Counted from the stretch's first letter, positions 10,395 to 19,825 are shown. The stretch is 19,947 nucleotides of DNA from Scenedesmus sp. ARA3 (GCA_004335835.1 RWJK01000562.1:1-19947); one strand, 5' to 3'. The notes: generated from the sequence alone by a model not told the origin. Numbers and translations: made by a program.

Positions 10395-10704
10395 TTACGC
10401 ACACCCCAGGCCCCAAAGAAAGCAGCAAAGATCCTGACTTCATGCATGTATCGTATGAAAGACGCGATGCGGTGCCGAAAGTGCCTGCCTGCAGCAAGTT
10501 GCGTACATCATCCTTTTGCATCGTTTGCCAGGCACTGCAGATGGCACTGTGTGCGGCACACAACCAGGGAAGTAGTGCTCAGTCCCTGCCCCTGGGGGAC
10601 CCTGCGGATGCCAAAACATATGCCTGACAGAAAAATGATGAATATTTGGTCTTGCTGTCAAGTTCGTACTGGCCTGAGCAGCGCCTGGCCGCCCATGCTC
10701 CGGC
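10395..10704. other. Proximal 3' flank of the minus-strand cupin gene
   Basis: I see no gene here. The sequence is probably the 3' UTR of the cupin gene ending at 10705. No minus-strand TGTAA was found in it. Confidence 0.35.
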
Positions 10705-12344
10705 TCAAAGTTCGTCCCTGCCTACAAACTCTGACCCTGACCCTCGCAGGGCCTGCTGCAGCTCATCCTCCGCTGCAGCTGCATCTGAATCTTGCTGGAC
10801 TGGTGCAGCATCTGCTGGCTGCTGTGCTGGCTCGTCCCTAGCAGCCGCGGCCGCCACAACTTCTTGCGTTGCATCTGCTGGCTGCGCAGCCTCTGCTGCT
10901 GTTGGCTGCTGCTGAGCGGCAGCAGCCGGCACTGCCGGTGCTGCTGCGCTGCTGTGGCTGGGGTAGCGCGCCTTGAAGCCCAGCAGCCTTGCCACAGGCA
11001 GCAGCACGTGCTTCACTGCCGGCTGCAGGAAGGAGGGCAGGTCGGTCATCAGCGTGTCTGCTGCGTCGTACAGCACCAGCACCTGCAGCAGCACACAGCA
11101 GGTGGGGTGAGTAAAGTGCAGGCACAGCTCCAAAGAACACGAGTTTATCATGCTTCGTAGAGCATATCAATAAGCAGTGAGCGTGGCCGTTGTGGAATCT
11201 AGGGGGCAAAGACTGCTGTCACTGTGCTGAGTTTCACAGCAGCGTGACGCATCAGCTGCTACACCCTGCAGAGTCGCGACCGTACAGCATTTGCTAATAT
11301 GTGAACTACCACCATTGCGGCCGCAAGAGCTACAGCTCTAGCCTGTACAGCAGCTGTGCCCAGGGCACTGCGCGTGCAGACCATTGCTGCTGGCAGGTCA
11401 CTTTTCTGCTGCTGCTGCTGCTGCTGCTGCCGCTCACCTGCAGTGGGTGTATGCGGTCCAGGCTGGCGTAGTCCCAGCCCAGCCCAGCCAGGCCCTCAAA
11501 GAAGGCCTCAGCCAGCGGGCCCCCGGGGCTGTGGCTGATGCTGTACAGCACGTTGCTGCTGTTGTCCGCGTTGAACAGGATGTGAGGGGCACCTGCGGCA
11601 CAGCGCAGCGCAGCAGGAAGGGGCGCATGCTGAGAGGCAGGGACCGCCTCACACATATACGTGCATGTCGCCTATGATGTGCCGGCCGCAACTGGTTGCT
11701 GGCCCTAGCAGCTGCCGTGTTTCATACAATCCGTCAGAAACGCACACGATATATGCCAGCAGCCTCCTCCTGTTTGCTGCTGTCGCTGCAGCAGCCTCCT
11801 GGCCACCCTGCAGAAGCATCTGCCATTACACCATGCAGTCACTGCACTGCCAGCGACCACGCCATGGATGCGCTGTGCTGCGCCTCACCCCTCTCCACCA
11901 ACAGCGTGTCGCCCGCCTGCAGCAGCCCGCGCTCCTGGCCCTTGATCCAGCCCAGCCGCCCTGCTGCCACTGCCACGCGCTCATCCTGGGACCTGTGCAC
12001 GTGGCCGGGCAGGCTGCAGGGCAGCTCCGAGGAGAAGCCCGCCACAGCGGCGCGGCACAGCACCTCCACGCTGTAGGAGCCGTCCGGAGTGTCTGCTGCG
12101 CGTGTCAGCACGCGGTATTGCGTGCCATTGCCTGTGGCCACAGCACAGCACACATGGCAGCAGAAACCGAAAGGCAAACGCACATGTTTCAGGTGTCAGC
12201 CGGTGAGCAGCATGACAGCTTGCTGATATGACGGCCACTGGTGCCACCCCAAAGTATGTAGTTGACTGTTGTGGGTGTAGCTGGCTCTGCTGCTGCTAGC
12301 GCACCTGCCAGCGGCAGCAGCAACCACCAGCAACTGCTTTCCAT
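10705..12344 (-). CDS. Cupin-domain protein, minus-strand paralog (C-terminal RDEL)
   Basis: Proposed exons on the minus strand: 12344-12305, 12131-11889, 11592-11438 and 11082-10705 (stop TGA), giving 271 residues. Exons 2-4 are secure and in phase; exon 1 (MESSCWWLLLPLAG) is the weakest part, chosen because it supplies an ATG, a hydrophobic signal-like start and a phase-1 donor. An upstream in-frame ATG at 12422 is an alternative. The cupin metal motif 1 is GHVHRSQDE (about 56-64) and motif 2 ends with a conserved His and Asn (APHILFN). After the barrel comes the IHPLQ...LLP.ARLLGFKARYP helical segment shared with the neighbouring paralog. The last roughly 80 residues are a low-complexity Ala/Gln/Pro/Asp tail ending in RDEL. 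The substrate is unknown; cupins of this layout are often annotated only as cupin-domain proteins. Confidence 0.75.
11406..11430. repeat. CTG microsatellite directly after a splice donor (CAG on the transcript)
   Basis: About eight CTG triplets on the + strand lie inside intron 3 of the minus-strand cupin gene. On the transcript they read as CAG repeats starting a few bases after the GTGAGC donor at 11437. Confidence 0.8.
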
Positions 12345-13104
12345 GCCACATGACTCATCCTCCTGACAATGAACATGCACCTCGCTATTGTGTTGCTGCA
12401 GATGCAGCAATGGGCAGTCCATCACGCTCCAGGTGTGCAGCGGTCGCAGCCCCCTGCACCTCTGGGCCCACCTGCTTTGCTATCCTCCATGTAGGGCAAC
12501 AGTGAGTGATCTGCTCGCTGCAGCGTTGCCACATGGTGCCGTGTGTACAGTCCACCTGCAGCCAGCCGTCATGTTCAAACGAGCGAATGTTCAGACAGTC
12601 ACTTACACCTGGCCTAATGCTATCACCTGGCAGTGATGCTGCTGGCAGCAACCACCCACTCACCTGCTCCCAGTATCAGACCTATCACCAACAACTGCCC
12701 TGCTGCTGCACCTAGCCTGCAGGCAAGCACAACTCAACAAGGTGAGTTGATTTATACCATTAGCGATTGTGCTGAAGGGTGCACTGTCTCACCCCATGCT
12801 GCCCTGAAGAGTCACGTGGCTCCTGCCGGTCTTGCTGTTGAAGTTCTGCTGCCACGGACGTGCAACGATGTGACTGCTCTGCTTCACTGTTCAACGCAGC
12901 TGTTGACAGAATCTGTTCACGAAAATGCATCAGACCCAGCATCTACGGCTTGGCAAAGCTCGATAACGTAACAACAAAGAGCACGTGGGGCTGATTGGTG
13001 CCCGCGTCAATCTATAGCTGAAAGTCCATCGGCCAGCTCATTGACAGTGAACGATCCCCTATTGCATGTGTGCTATTCGCACAGGTCCTTCAACCACACT
13101 TCAA

Positions 13105-13136
<32 letters not shown>

Positions 13137-13355
13137 ATTTCCGCGCAAGTCTGGCATCATTCACAACCAGTAAACTCCTTGTCTACTGCAGCAACACCGA
13201 CTCAGCCATAGCTCTCAACGTAAAACATCAGCAGCGCTTGAAGTCGCCGCGCCCTTGCAGCAGTTGACCGCAGCACTGCTGCAGCAGTGGCACTCAGACA
13301 TCCTGGTGCACACAGACTCCTGCAGTGGCCAGGCCTTTGTCACACCGCACCCGCC
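12345..13355. promoter_or_regulatory. Shared divergent upstream region of the two cupin genes
   Basis: About 1 kb separates the start codons of two head-to-head paralogs, so both promoters should lie here. A CACGTG G-box (12982-12987) and an ATTGG, the reverse CCAAT box (12994-12998), sit close together near the middle. A GCT triplet run lies at 13105-13133. No ORF with protein-like features was found, but an undetected 5' exon of the minus-strand gene could lie in this interval. The motifs are short and unproven. Confidence 0.4.
13105..13133. repeat. GCT trinucleotide microsatellite
   Basis: An uninterrupted GCT run of about nine units lies upstream of the + strand cupin start codon, in the divergent promoter or 5' UTR. 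Confidence 0.8.
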
Positions 13356-13809
13356 ATGGCACTCAACCTGATCAGCAGCAGCACAGCCAGCAGCAGGCTG
13401 GGGCTGGTCGGTGTGATGCTGGCAGGGCTGTGCCTGTACATGCAGTACCACCTGTACAGCCTGCCCAGGGCAGACTTCACTGGCCTGGAGTACTTTGAGG
13501 ACAGCAGCAACAGTGAGCGGCAGGCAGGGCAGGGCAGCAGCTGCGCGGACTTGCTGTTTTTGGCTTCTACAGTGAATTTGCACGCAATTCCCCTCCAGCT
13601 TGCACGGCATCGTCATGCTTTAACATGTACCCTTGCATCAACATGTGGCAGTTGTGTGCGCCATGTCAACAGGTTGCTGCATCACAGACGTGTGTCCTCT
13701 CTTTTTGCCTGGTGGGGGCCCTGCAGCAAGTGCTTCTGCTGCAGTCAGATTATGACAGCTGTGATGCAGCTGTGTGAGGCCTGAACACTGCATCAGGCAG
13801 GGCAACACA

Positions 13810-13867
<58 letters not shown>

Positions 13868-15412
13868 CCTCCGCCCCTAGGCACTGGCACGCGCTACCGT
13901 GTGCTTAGCCGTGCCTCTTCTGCTGGCGGGGCGCGCGCTGAGCTGGAGCTGCTGGTGCGGCCGTCAGCAGCAGGCTTCTACCCGAAGCTGCCAGGTGCGG
14001 CATGGACCGTTGCGAGTGGCATGCGGCTTGAAGCAGCTGTGAGACTGTGCTTTGCCGACATGTTGCTTTCCAACAGGTAGTTTTTGTTCAACACAGCTTC
14101 AGCCCAGCTGTTGCAAGGCTTCATTAGTGGCATCCCACTGCTGGTCTTTGCAGTTTGCTCCACCGCAACATGTCCTGCAGGCTGATGTGTGGCTGCTGAG
14201 TGTCAAGTAGCTGCTCATTGCCAGCACTGCAATCACCGTAAATCAGGCCTCTTGCACATTAATTGCTCTCTAATTGCATGTTACATCGTGTTTTGCTGCC
14301 GTGAGCAGCCCACATTGGCTCTCAAGTAATGCCTGCAGTGGTTGTGCAGTGTTGGTGCTCATGCCATGCTGCTGCGTGTACCATGCTGCAGGCTCCATGC
14401 CGTACCACTCGCATGCACAGCAGGAGGAATCGTTGGCGGTGCTGTCGGGAACCATGGGCTACTCCTTGGACGGGCGAGCGGCCAACGCAACAGCGGGGGA
14501 GGTGGTGCTGCTGCCAGCGGGTGAGCCGCTGCATGCAGTGCCCATGCAGTGCCAATACAGTGCGCATACAGTAGGCACGTCTTTGGGCTGCAGCTGGCCT
14601 GCCTGCCTGCTTGCAAGTTCACCACTTGACACTGCCACCACCTCCCTTCTAGTCAGCTCTCAGTGTGCATGGCAGCTGCGCGCGTGATCAGCTTGTCACT
14701 TCTTCAGCAAGTGTGCAGGCAGCCTGCTGCTGCTGACCAAGGCAGTTGCTTATGTTTGAGTGCGTATCACCTTGACAGCAGCGCTGTTGGTTGCCAGCTC
14801 GCTGCAGCTTAAAATGCTGTGTGGTATACGTACGGCTTGCTGACATGTCGTGACGAGGTGCCAGCTGTGCAGGTGGCTGCTATGGTTGAAGTAGGCTGTC
14901 GTCACGCAGCGCCTGAAGCAATGCAAGCACATGGCAAACTGGCAGCAGCCAGCTCGGTAGTCACATATGCACAGCAGACCGACTCGGGCGCCTTGCTGCT
15001 GCATGGGGAGCATCATGCTGATGCGTGCACGTGTGAGATGCGCATCTCACTGGCATTGTCACCCGCGCTGCCGCCTGCTGCATGTTCCACTGCAGGCTCC
15101 AAGCACACCTTCTGGTGCAGCGGCAGTGAGGAGTTGCTGCTGCGGGCCACGCTGGCACCACCTGGCCCCATGGCTGAGGCGTTCTACGAGAACCTGGCGG
15201 GCCTGGGCGCCACCTACGGTGATGTGTCACGCATACACCCGCTGCAGCTGGTGGTGCTGCTGCAGGGGGGCGGTGTGCAGGTGGAAGATTTGCCGCGTGT
15301 CATGTCCTGGGCGATTCAGCGGCTGCTGGTCCCGTTCGCACAGCTGCTGGGCTTCACAGCATCTTACCCGCAGTACGTGTCAGCAGGGGCTGCTGGCTTG
15401 TCACATGATTGA
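13356..15412 (+). CDS. Cupin-domain protein, plus-strand paralog with N-terminal membrane segment
   Basis: Four exons: 13356-13512, 13881-13994, 14392-14520 and 15096-15412 (stop TGA), all introns GT-AG in phase 1, giving 238 residues. The ATG at 13356 sits in a CCGCCATGG context. Residues about 14-32 (LGLVGVMLAGLCLYM region) form a single membrane segment or signal anchor. Cupin motif 1 is YHSHAQQEE (H96, H98, E102/103) with a G about ten residues later; motif 2 is GEVVLLPAGSKH (H137). After the barrel the protein continues with FYENLAGLG, IHPLQLVVLL and FAQLLGFTASYPQY, a C-terminal helical module I associate with bacterial and algal cupins. It is a paralog of the divergent neighbour but lacks the long Ala/Gln tail and RDEL end. 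Two intron positions are shared and one is unique to each gene. Ligand and reaction are unknown. Confidence 0.82.
13812..13865. repeat. Perfect (TGC)18 microsatellite in cupin intron 1
   Basis: Fifty-four bases of uninterrupted TGC lie in the first intron of the + strand cupin gene, ending only 15 bases before the exon 2 acceptor at 13880. It occupies the position of the polypyrimidine tract and is likely polymorphic. Confidence 0.9.
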
Positions 15413-15907
15413 TGGAAATACCGTCAGTTTTCTGCCTGATCGCATAAACTGCTGGCATCGCGTGTCGTGCATGGTGAAGCACCAGACTTGCATGGTGCAT
15501 CCTGCACTTTGGTGCTTTGGGGTGCAACCACTACCACAGGGTTGCTTGGCAGAAACCCCAGTTGCTTTGCGCAACCCTGGTAATGCAGAGGCCGAATGTA
15601 CAGCTGTCAAAGTGATTGTTTTCATCTACATGTTGAAGTTGCAAACGACCGCCAAACGAGGGTGTACTCCAGGGTCGAGTCTCGCACCTGGTGACTGCAC
15701 AGAGCAACTCCTGCACAGAAATCGTCCGTCTACTGCTTGTTCACTTACCTCAGCTGTCTATGGCTTTTGGAAACGGTTCATAGTTCACTAGCCTGGGCCT
15801 GGTCGACGCACTCAATAGCACAGCAGCGAGGGTGCCTGTAGCCCTACAAGCTCGTCGAGCATCGCAGTCCAACAAGTGCGATCCCAGTCGCATTGAACTA
15901 TTCGCTA
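15413..15907. other. Intergenic region between the plus-strand cupin and patatin genes
   Basis: About 0.5 kb without coding signal. It should contain the 3' UTR of the cupin gene and the promoter of the patatin-like gene. No TGTAA motif and no clear TATA box were found. Confidence 0.4.
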
Positions 15908-18454
15908 ATGCAGCAGCAATTGTTACAGCAGCCCAGGATGCTGCAAGCTGGCAGGTGCAATCCCACAGCCACACATAGCAACACACAGTCACTGCCTCAC
16001 TGTGGTGGAGCAGCGCATCGCAAATCTAATGCAGGCAGACGGCGCGTATTAGCTTCTAGCAGGGCAGGCAGAGAGGATATACTGAGGCAGACTGAAGCTG
16101 GCAGCGCCGTGCTGGCAGCTGCTGCTGATGCACAGCAGGCAGTCACAGCAGCAGCAGTGCGGGAGGCGTACAAGTCTGGCAAACTCGCTTTTGGCTTCTC
16201 TGCTGGCGGACTGCTGTTTCCTGTGAGTGCATGTGCACCACACCTGCATATACATTTAGGCAGACGGCCAAATCAGGCGCACCATTGCCAGACTGGCACG
16301 CTGTCACTACCGCTGACACAGTTGTGGGCTTATGATAACCGCGCTCCAGGTCAGCATCAGGCCCTCTGCGCAATGCCAATGGGCTGCACCTGCAGCGCTG
16401 CATGGGCGCCAGTCAGCAGGACACAAGAACCCCCGCCCAGCGATGCAAGTAGCTGTTGCAACTGCCATGCCACACTGTACGAATACTGCACATGTGCTGC
16501 GCTGTGCCTCATGTGCTGTTGCAGTACTACCTGGGGGTGGCAGAGGAGCTGCAGCGGCTGGGCGTGATGACACCAGACTCGCAGCTGGCTGGCGCGTCTG
16601 CTGGCTCGCTGATCGTGGCGTGCCTGAAGAGCGGGCTGCCGCTGGCCACCATCACAGAGGCGTGCTTCCAGCTGGCCGACGACTGCAGGTGCGGCGCCGG
16701 GGATCGCGGCTGGGCGCCAGTGACATAGACACGGTGGCGTGCTCTGGCAATGTAAATGCATAATAGATTGCTGGCTGGAGAGCAGGCGCTGCATGCTGCA
16801 GTGAATGTTGCAGCCAACAACTGCTGCAGCCCGCAGCAGCCGCTTGCGATGTTTTCAGCAGTTTGTGGATTCACCTGCGGGCACTTGTGTTTAACAGCCT
16901 CACTTGAGTGTCAGGCGAGCATCTGTCATTACGCACCAGGCTTCCTCCAGCCATGCCTGAATCTCAACTGCGTCCGCTGCTGCGTCTGCTGCTGCGTCTG
17001 CTACTGCTGCTGCTGCTGCTGCTGCTGCTCTTTGCTTGCCTCGCCAGGCGCAACGGCACGCGGCACCGCCTGAAGCTGGTGCTGGAGCGTGTGCTGCGCG
17101 AAGTGCTGCCTCAGGACATCGCGCAGCGCTGCAGCGGGCAAGTGCACGTGGCTGTCACGCGGCTGACACCCGGCGTGACGCCCCGCCTGGTCAGCCGCTT
17201 CTCTGACAGGGAGGACCTGCTGGGCGCGCTGCTCACCTCATGCCACATACCCTGGTGAGCGGTGCCTTTGACAGCGACTACAACATGCAATACTGCTTTG
17301 AAACATGACATCCATTTGAAGGTTATGGGTGCAGCTTAGCCTTTGGCAGGTGCTGGTGAGCAGTGGAAGCAAAAGGGCAGTGACAACGATTGCTGAAGGG
17401 AGCAACCGACACGTATGCACCCATTTGATTCACAACGAGTGCTGAAGGGAACCATAGGGATTTGGGAGTGGCAGCATAGCAGGACACCACATTCTTTAAT
17501 GACTGCTCAAAGAGCACATAATTTAACTATGGTACAACCAAACAACAACTTGAGGTCTTGCGTCACGCAGCAAGTTCGTCCAGCAACACGCAAACCTGGT
17601 GTGCCACAGATGTTGGCAGCACTTGATGCTAACAGTGTTGAGGCCACTCAACACCAACAGTGCTGGCAGCAACACCAACATAAATGGTGCACCATAAGGA
17701 CAAGGTTGCAACCATGCAAAATTCAAACATTTTCTATTTCCAATGCATTTTGTACCTACTCACTCTTTGTTTTATTTTCACTACAGGTACTTTGATGGCA
17801 GCTTGTTCACATCTTTCAGAAACACACCCTGCTTTGATGGAGGTGCGTGATCTCAGGCCAGCTTGCCTGTTGAAGTAGATGCCCAGCAAGCGGTGCGCAA
17901 CAATGCTTGTTTACGAACTGCATGCGCGTACGGCAATGACAACAGGGTGGGCCGAGTGTCAACGACGCCTCACGATGTAGGTTTTTGCTAGCAAGTGTAT
18001 TGCAGCATATCACCTTTGCAACCGGTCATGGTGATGTCTTACTGCTGTGATGTGTGATGCGCTTGCAGGCTTCACCAACTTCCTGCCCGACGTGCCAGGC
18101 GCTGATGCAACTTGCCGCATCTGCTGCCTGCCCTCGAAGCAACTGGCACGCATCGGCAGCATAGCCATCAGCCCAGATGCCTTCGCAGAGTGGCCGCACA
18201 GCCTACAGCAGATGCTGGGTTGGGCTTTTGAGCCTGCTGACGAGGAGCAGCTCAGAGTGCTGATTGAATGCGGCAAGCGTGACGCATTGGCGTGGGTGCA
18301 GCAGTCAGGGCTCGCGGAGCTAGCAGCTAGCAGTGTGCTGCTCAATGACAACGCACTTGATGGCGGCAACGGCTTGGGCATCAGCCTGCCTGAGAGCTTA
18401 GTGGACGTCGGCAGCAAGAGCACAGTTGTTGGTGCAACCACGTTGCAGCAATAG
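15908..18454 (+). CDS. Patatin-like phospholipase (PNPLA family), possibly plastid-targeted
   Basis: Five exons: 15908-16222, 16525-16688, 17048-17254, 17787-17842 and 18069-18454, giving 375 residues; the stop TAG is followed in frame by TAG and TAA. This is a lipid acyl hydrolase with a Ser-Asp dyad. The glycine-rich oxyanion segment FGFSAGGLLFP (95-105) ends exon 1 and continues as YYLGVAEEL in exon 2. The nucleophile elbow is GASAGS (Ser130). HVAVTRLTP, LVSRFSDREDLLGALLTSCHIP and the catalytic Asp in CFDGGFTN (Asp246, split between exons 4 and 5) follow in the order seen in PNPLA4/ATGL-like and algal patatins. The oxyanion loop is of the short ATGL-like type rather than plant DGGGxRG. The N-terminus is rich in Gln, Ser, Arg and His with few acidic residues and has an RRRVLASS site resembling algal transit-peptide cleavage, so plastid import is plausible. 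The first ATG was chosen; the next is 15938. Confidence 0.87.
16970..17047. repeat. CTG-rich tract at the acceptor end of patatin intron 2
   Basis: Imperfect CTG/CTGCGT repeats followed by a pyrimidine-rich stretch lead directly to the AG at 17046-17047. The tract appears to serve as the polypyrimidine region of this intron. Confidence 0.65.
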
Positions 18455-18807
18455 TAGTAACAACACATGTCATGTGACATAGGGAGCCATTCACTACTTG
18501 CCATGGAACACGGCGTGAACTCAATATGCGGCATTTGACTTGTTACAATCTTTGATATATTTTATGAATAAATGAATGAGCTACGCGTGTGTTCACACGT
18601 GACACCCGCAAGGGGGCATGTGTGGTAAGTGACAGTTTTAGGCACGGTCAGTGCACAACTGCCCACCTGCAAGCACTGCCAGACATGAGGCCTGCCTGCC
18701 CGAATGGGGCGTGTGTGGCGATGAGGATACCTCATGCGCCTCCAGCCTCCTACCATGTATTGTATTGTTCATGTCCATGTCCATCACACCCCCTTCTCCA
18801 CCAACCC
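18455..18807. other. 3' flank of the patatin-like gene
   Basis: No gene was recognised. An AT-rich stretch with GAATAAATGAATG (about 18566-18578) is a candidate transcript end; no TGTAA occurs here on the + strand. A small hairpin, CGTGTG-TT-CACACG, follows close by. Confidence 0.35.
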
Positions 18808-19117
18808 TTGCAAGCACACACCGCGTTCCCGCATGCTCACATCCCCGTCCCGGCAACTCCTTGCAAGCAGACAACGCGTCCCCGCATGCTCACCCATGTC
18901 CTAGCAAATCTTTGCAAGCAGACAACGGCTCTCCGTATGCTCCCACCTCCGTCCTACAAACTCTTGCAAGCAGACTGTGCGTCCCCGCTCAAACCCTCGT
19001 CCCCACAAATAATTGCAAGCATGCAGTGCATTTCCACATGCTCACACCCTCGTCCCCGCAAATCCTGGCAAGCAGACAACACATCCCCGCATGCTCACAG
19101 CCTCCTCTCGGAGCACC
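18808..19117. repeat. Degenerate tandem minisatellite, about 52 bp x 6
   Basis: The word TTGCAAGCA or a close variant recurs at 18808, 18861, 18912, 18964, 19013 and 19066 (as TGGCAAGCA), spaced 49-53 bp. Each unit continues with GACAACGCGTCCCCGCATGCTCAC-like sequence (split here for brevity) and CCTCGTCCC. The units are diverged, so the array is old. It encodes no consistent protein repeat in any one frame, because the period is not a multiple of three. Confidence 0.85.
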
Positions 19118-19198
19118 ACCCCACTCAGCCCAAACCCCGGCACCAAAATGCCCGAATGAGGGTTTTTTTCCTCACCCGCAGAACACGTGGCAACACCT

Positions 19199-19229
19199 GG
19201 GTTTAGGGTTTAGGGTTTAGGGTTTTAGG
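19199..19229 (+). repeat. Interstitial telomeric repeat (TTTAGGG type)
   Basis: Three exact GGGTTTA units are followed by GGGTTTTAGG, where the last unit has an extra T. TTTAGGG is the Arabidopsis-type telomere unit found in many green algae; the last unit resembles the TTTTAGGG of Chlamydomonas. The array is internal to the window. Confidence 0.9.
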
Positions 19230-19244
19230 TTGTAGGACAACCTA
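19226..19244. repeat. 8-bp perfect hairpin at the edge of the telomeric repeat
   Basis: TAGGTTGT (19226-19233) and ACAACCTA (19237-19244) are exact reverse complements with an AGG loop. The left arm begins inside the last telomeric unit. Confidence 0.7.
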
Positions 19245-19785
19245 CACCCCCCCTCTCTCCACTGAGAAACGGGCTGTTTTACAAAGCAATAAAAAGCAAG
19301 GTGCCATGTGAACTGCATGAAGCTTGCATGCTCAACTCAATGTACATGTAGTGGTGTGTGCATGCCTAGTTTTTCATGTGAAGCCAAGCACTCTGTGTAC
19401 TTCACACTACTCACTGAAAGCAAGCACTGATGCCATGCTAGCTCCACTCCTCACTACTGCAGCCCTTGCACCTGCAGCTGCTGCTGTTGGTGTTCCTATG
19501 ACCACAAAGGAGTCCATGGCTGTCACCAATTGCTTGTAATGTATATATTGGTTATAAAATACTATTTTCGAAGTGTGAGGGGCTGTGCATGTTGTGAAAT
19601 TTGCCTAGGTGTGCACATATGCAGTAGCAGGCACTGCAACTTCTTCACATGGTACAACAGTTGAGAATGGCTTCTTACATCAGAGAGATAGTTATTTGTG
19701 ATGCATGTATGTTGCTGAATGGTCATTTTCGAGGTTCTGAAGTAGTAGACCTGTCAAATTTCGAAGGCCTCAACCTTGCCATTTC
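19245..19785. other. Non-coding AT-richer region, no gene recognised
   Basis: The sequence differs from the CAG/CTG-rich genic DNA to the left, being more AT-rich with CATG words. A short open frame ending at 19539 has no recognisable features. Its TAA stop overlaps a TGTAA motif (19537-19541) followed by an AT-rich stretch, so a transcript end is conceivable but unsupported. Confidence 0.35.
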
Positions 19786-19825
19786 TAGGCCAATTGGCAG
19801 GGTTTAGGGTTTAGGCCAATTGGCA
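19786..19825. repeat. Telomeric insertion between 14-bp direct repeats
   Basis: TAGGCCAATTGGCA is present at 19786-19799 and again at 19812-19825, separated by the 12 bases GGGTTTAGGGTT. The duplicated word is itself largely palindromic (GCCAATTGGC). The last copy's TA continues the telomeric phase. Confidence 0.85.

Noticed and set aside
13812..13865. A polyleucine signal peptide encoded by the CTG run
   Set aside because: It lies inside an intron with good GT-AG borders, and the exons on either side join in phase to give a continuous cupin paralog.
14967..15791. A 274-codon + strand open frame overlapping cupin exon 4
   Set aside because: It is in another frame from exon 4, whose cupin C-terminal module is clear; the translation is Cys/His/Trp-rich without domains.
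18808..19117. A CRISPR-like array
   Set aside because: The repeated unit is diverged throughout with no invariant repeat/variable spacer alternation, and the DNA is eukaryotic.
18589..19220. Overlapping + strand open frames of about 190-205 codons across the minisatellite
   Set aside because: They arise from a tandem repeat whose period is not a multiple of three. The Pro/Ser/His-rich text has no conserved residues, and the frames run into telomeric repeats.
19324..19539. A possible small gene ending with TAA inside a TGTAA motif
   Set aside because: There is no ATG until codon 38, leaving 34 Ala-rich residues with no homology I recognise and no splice partner in the window.
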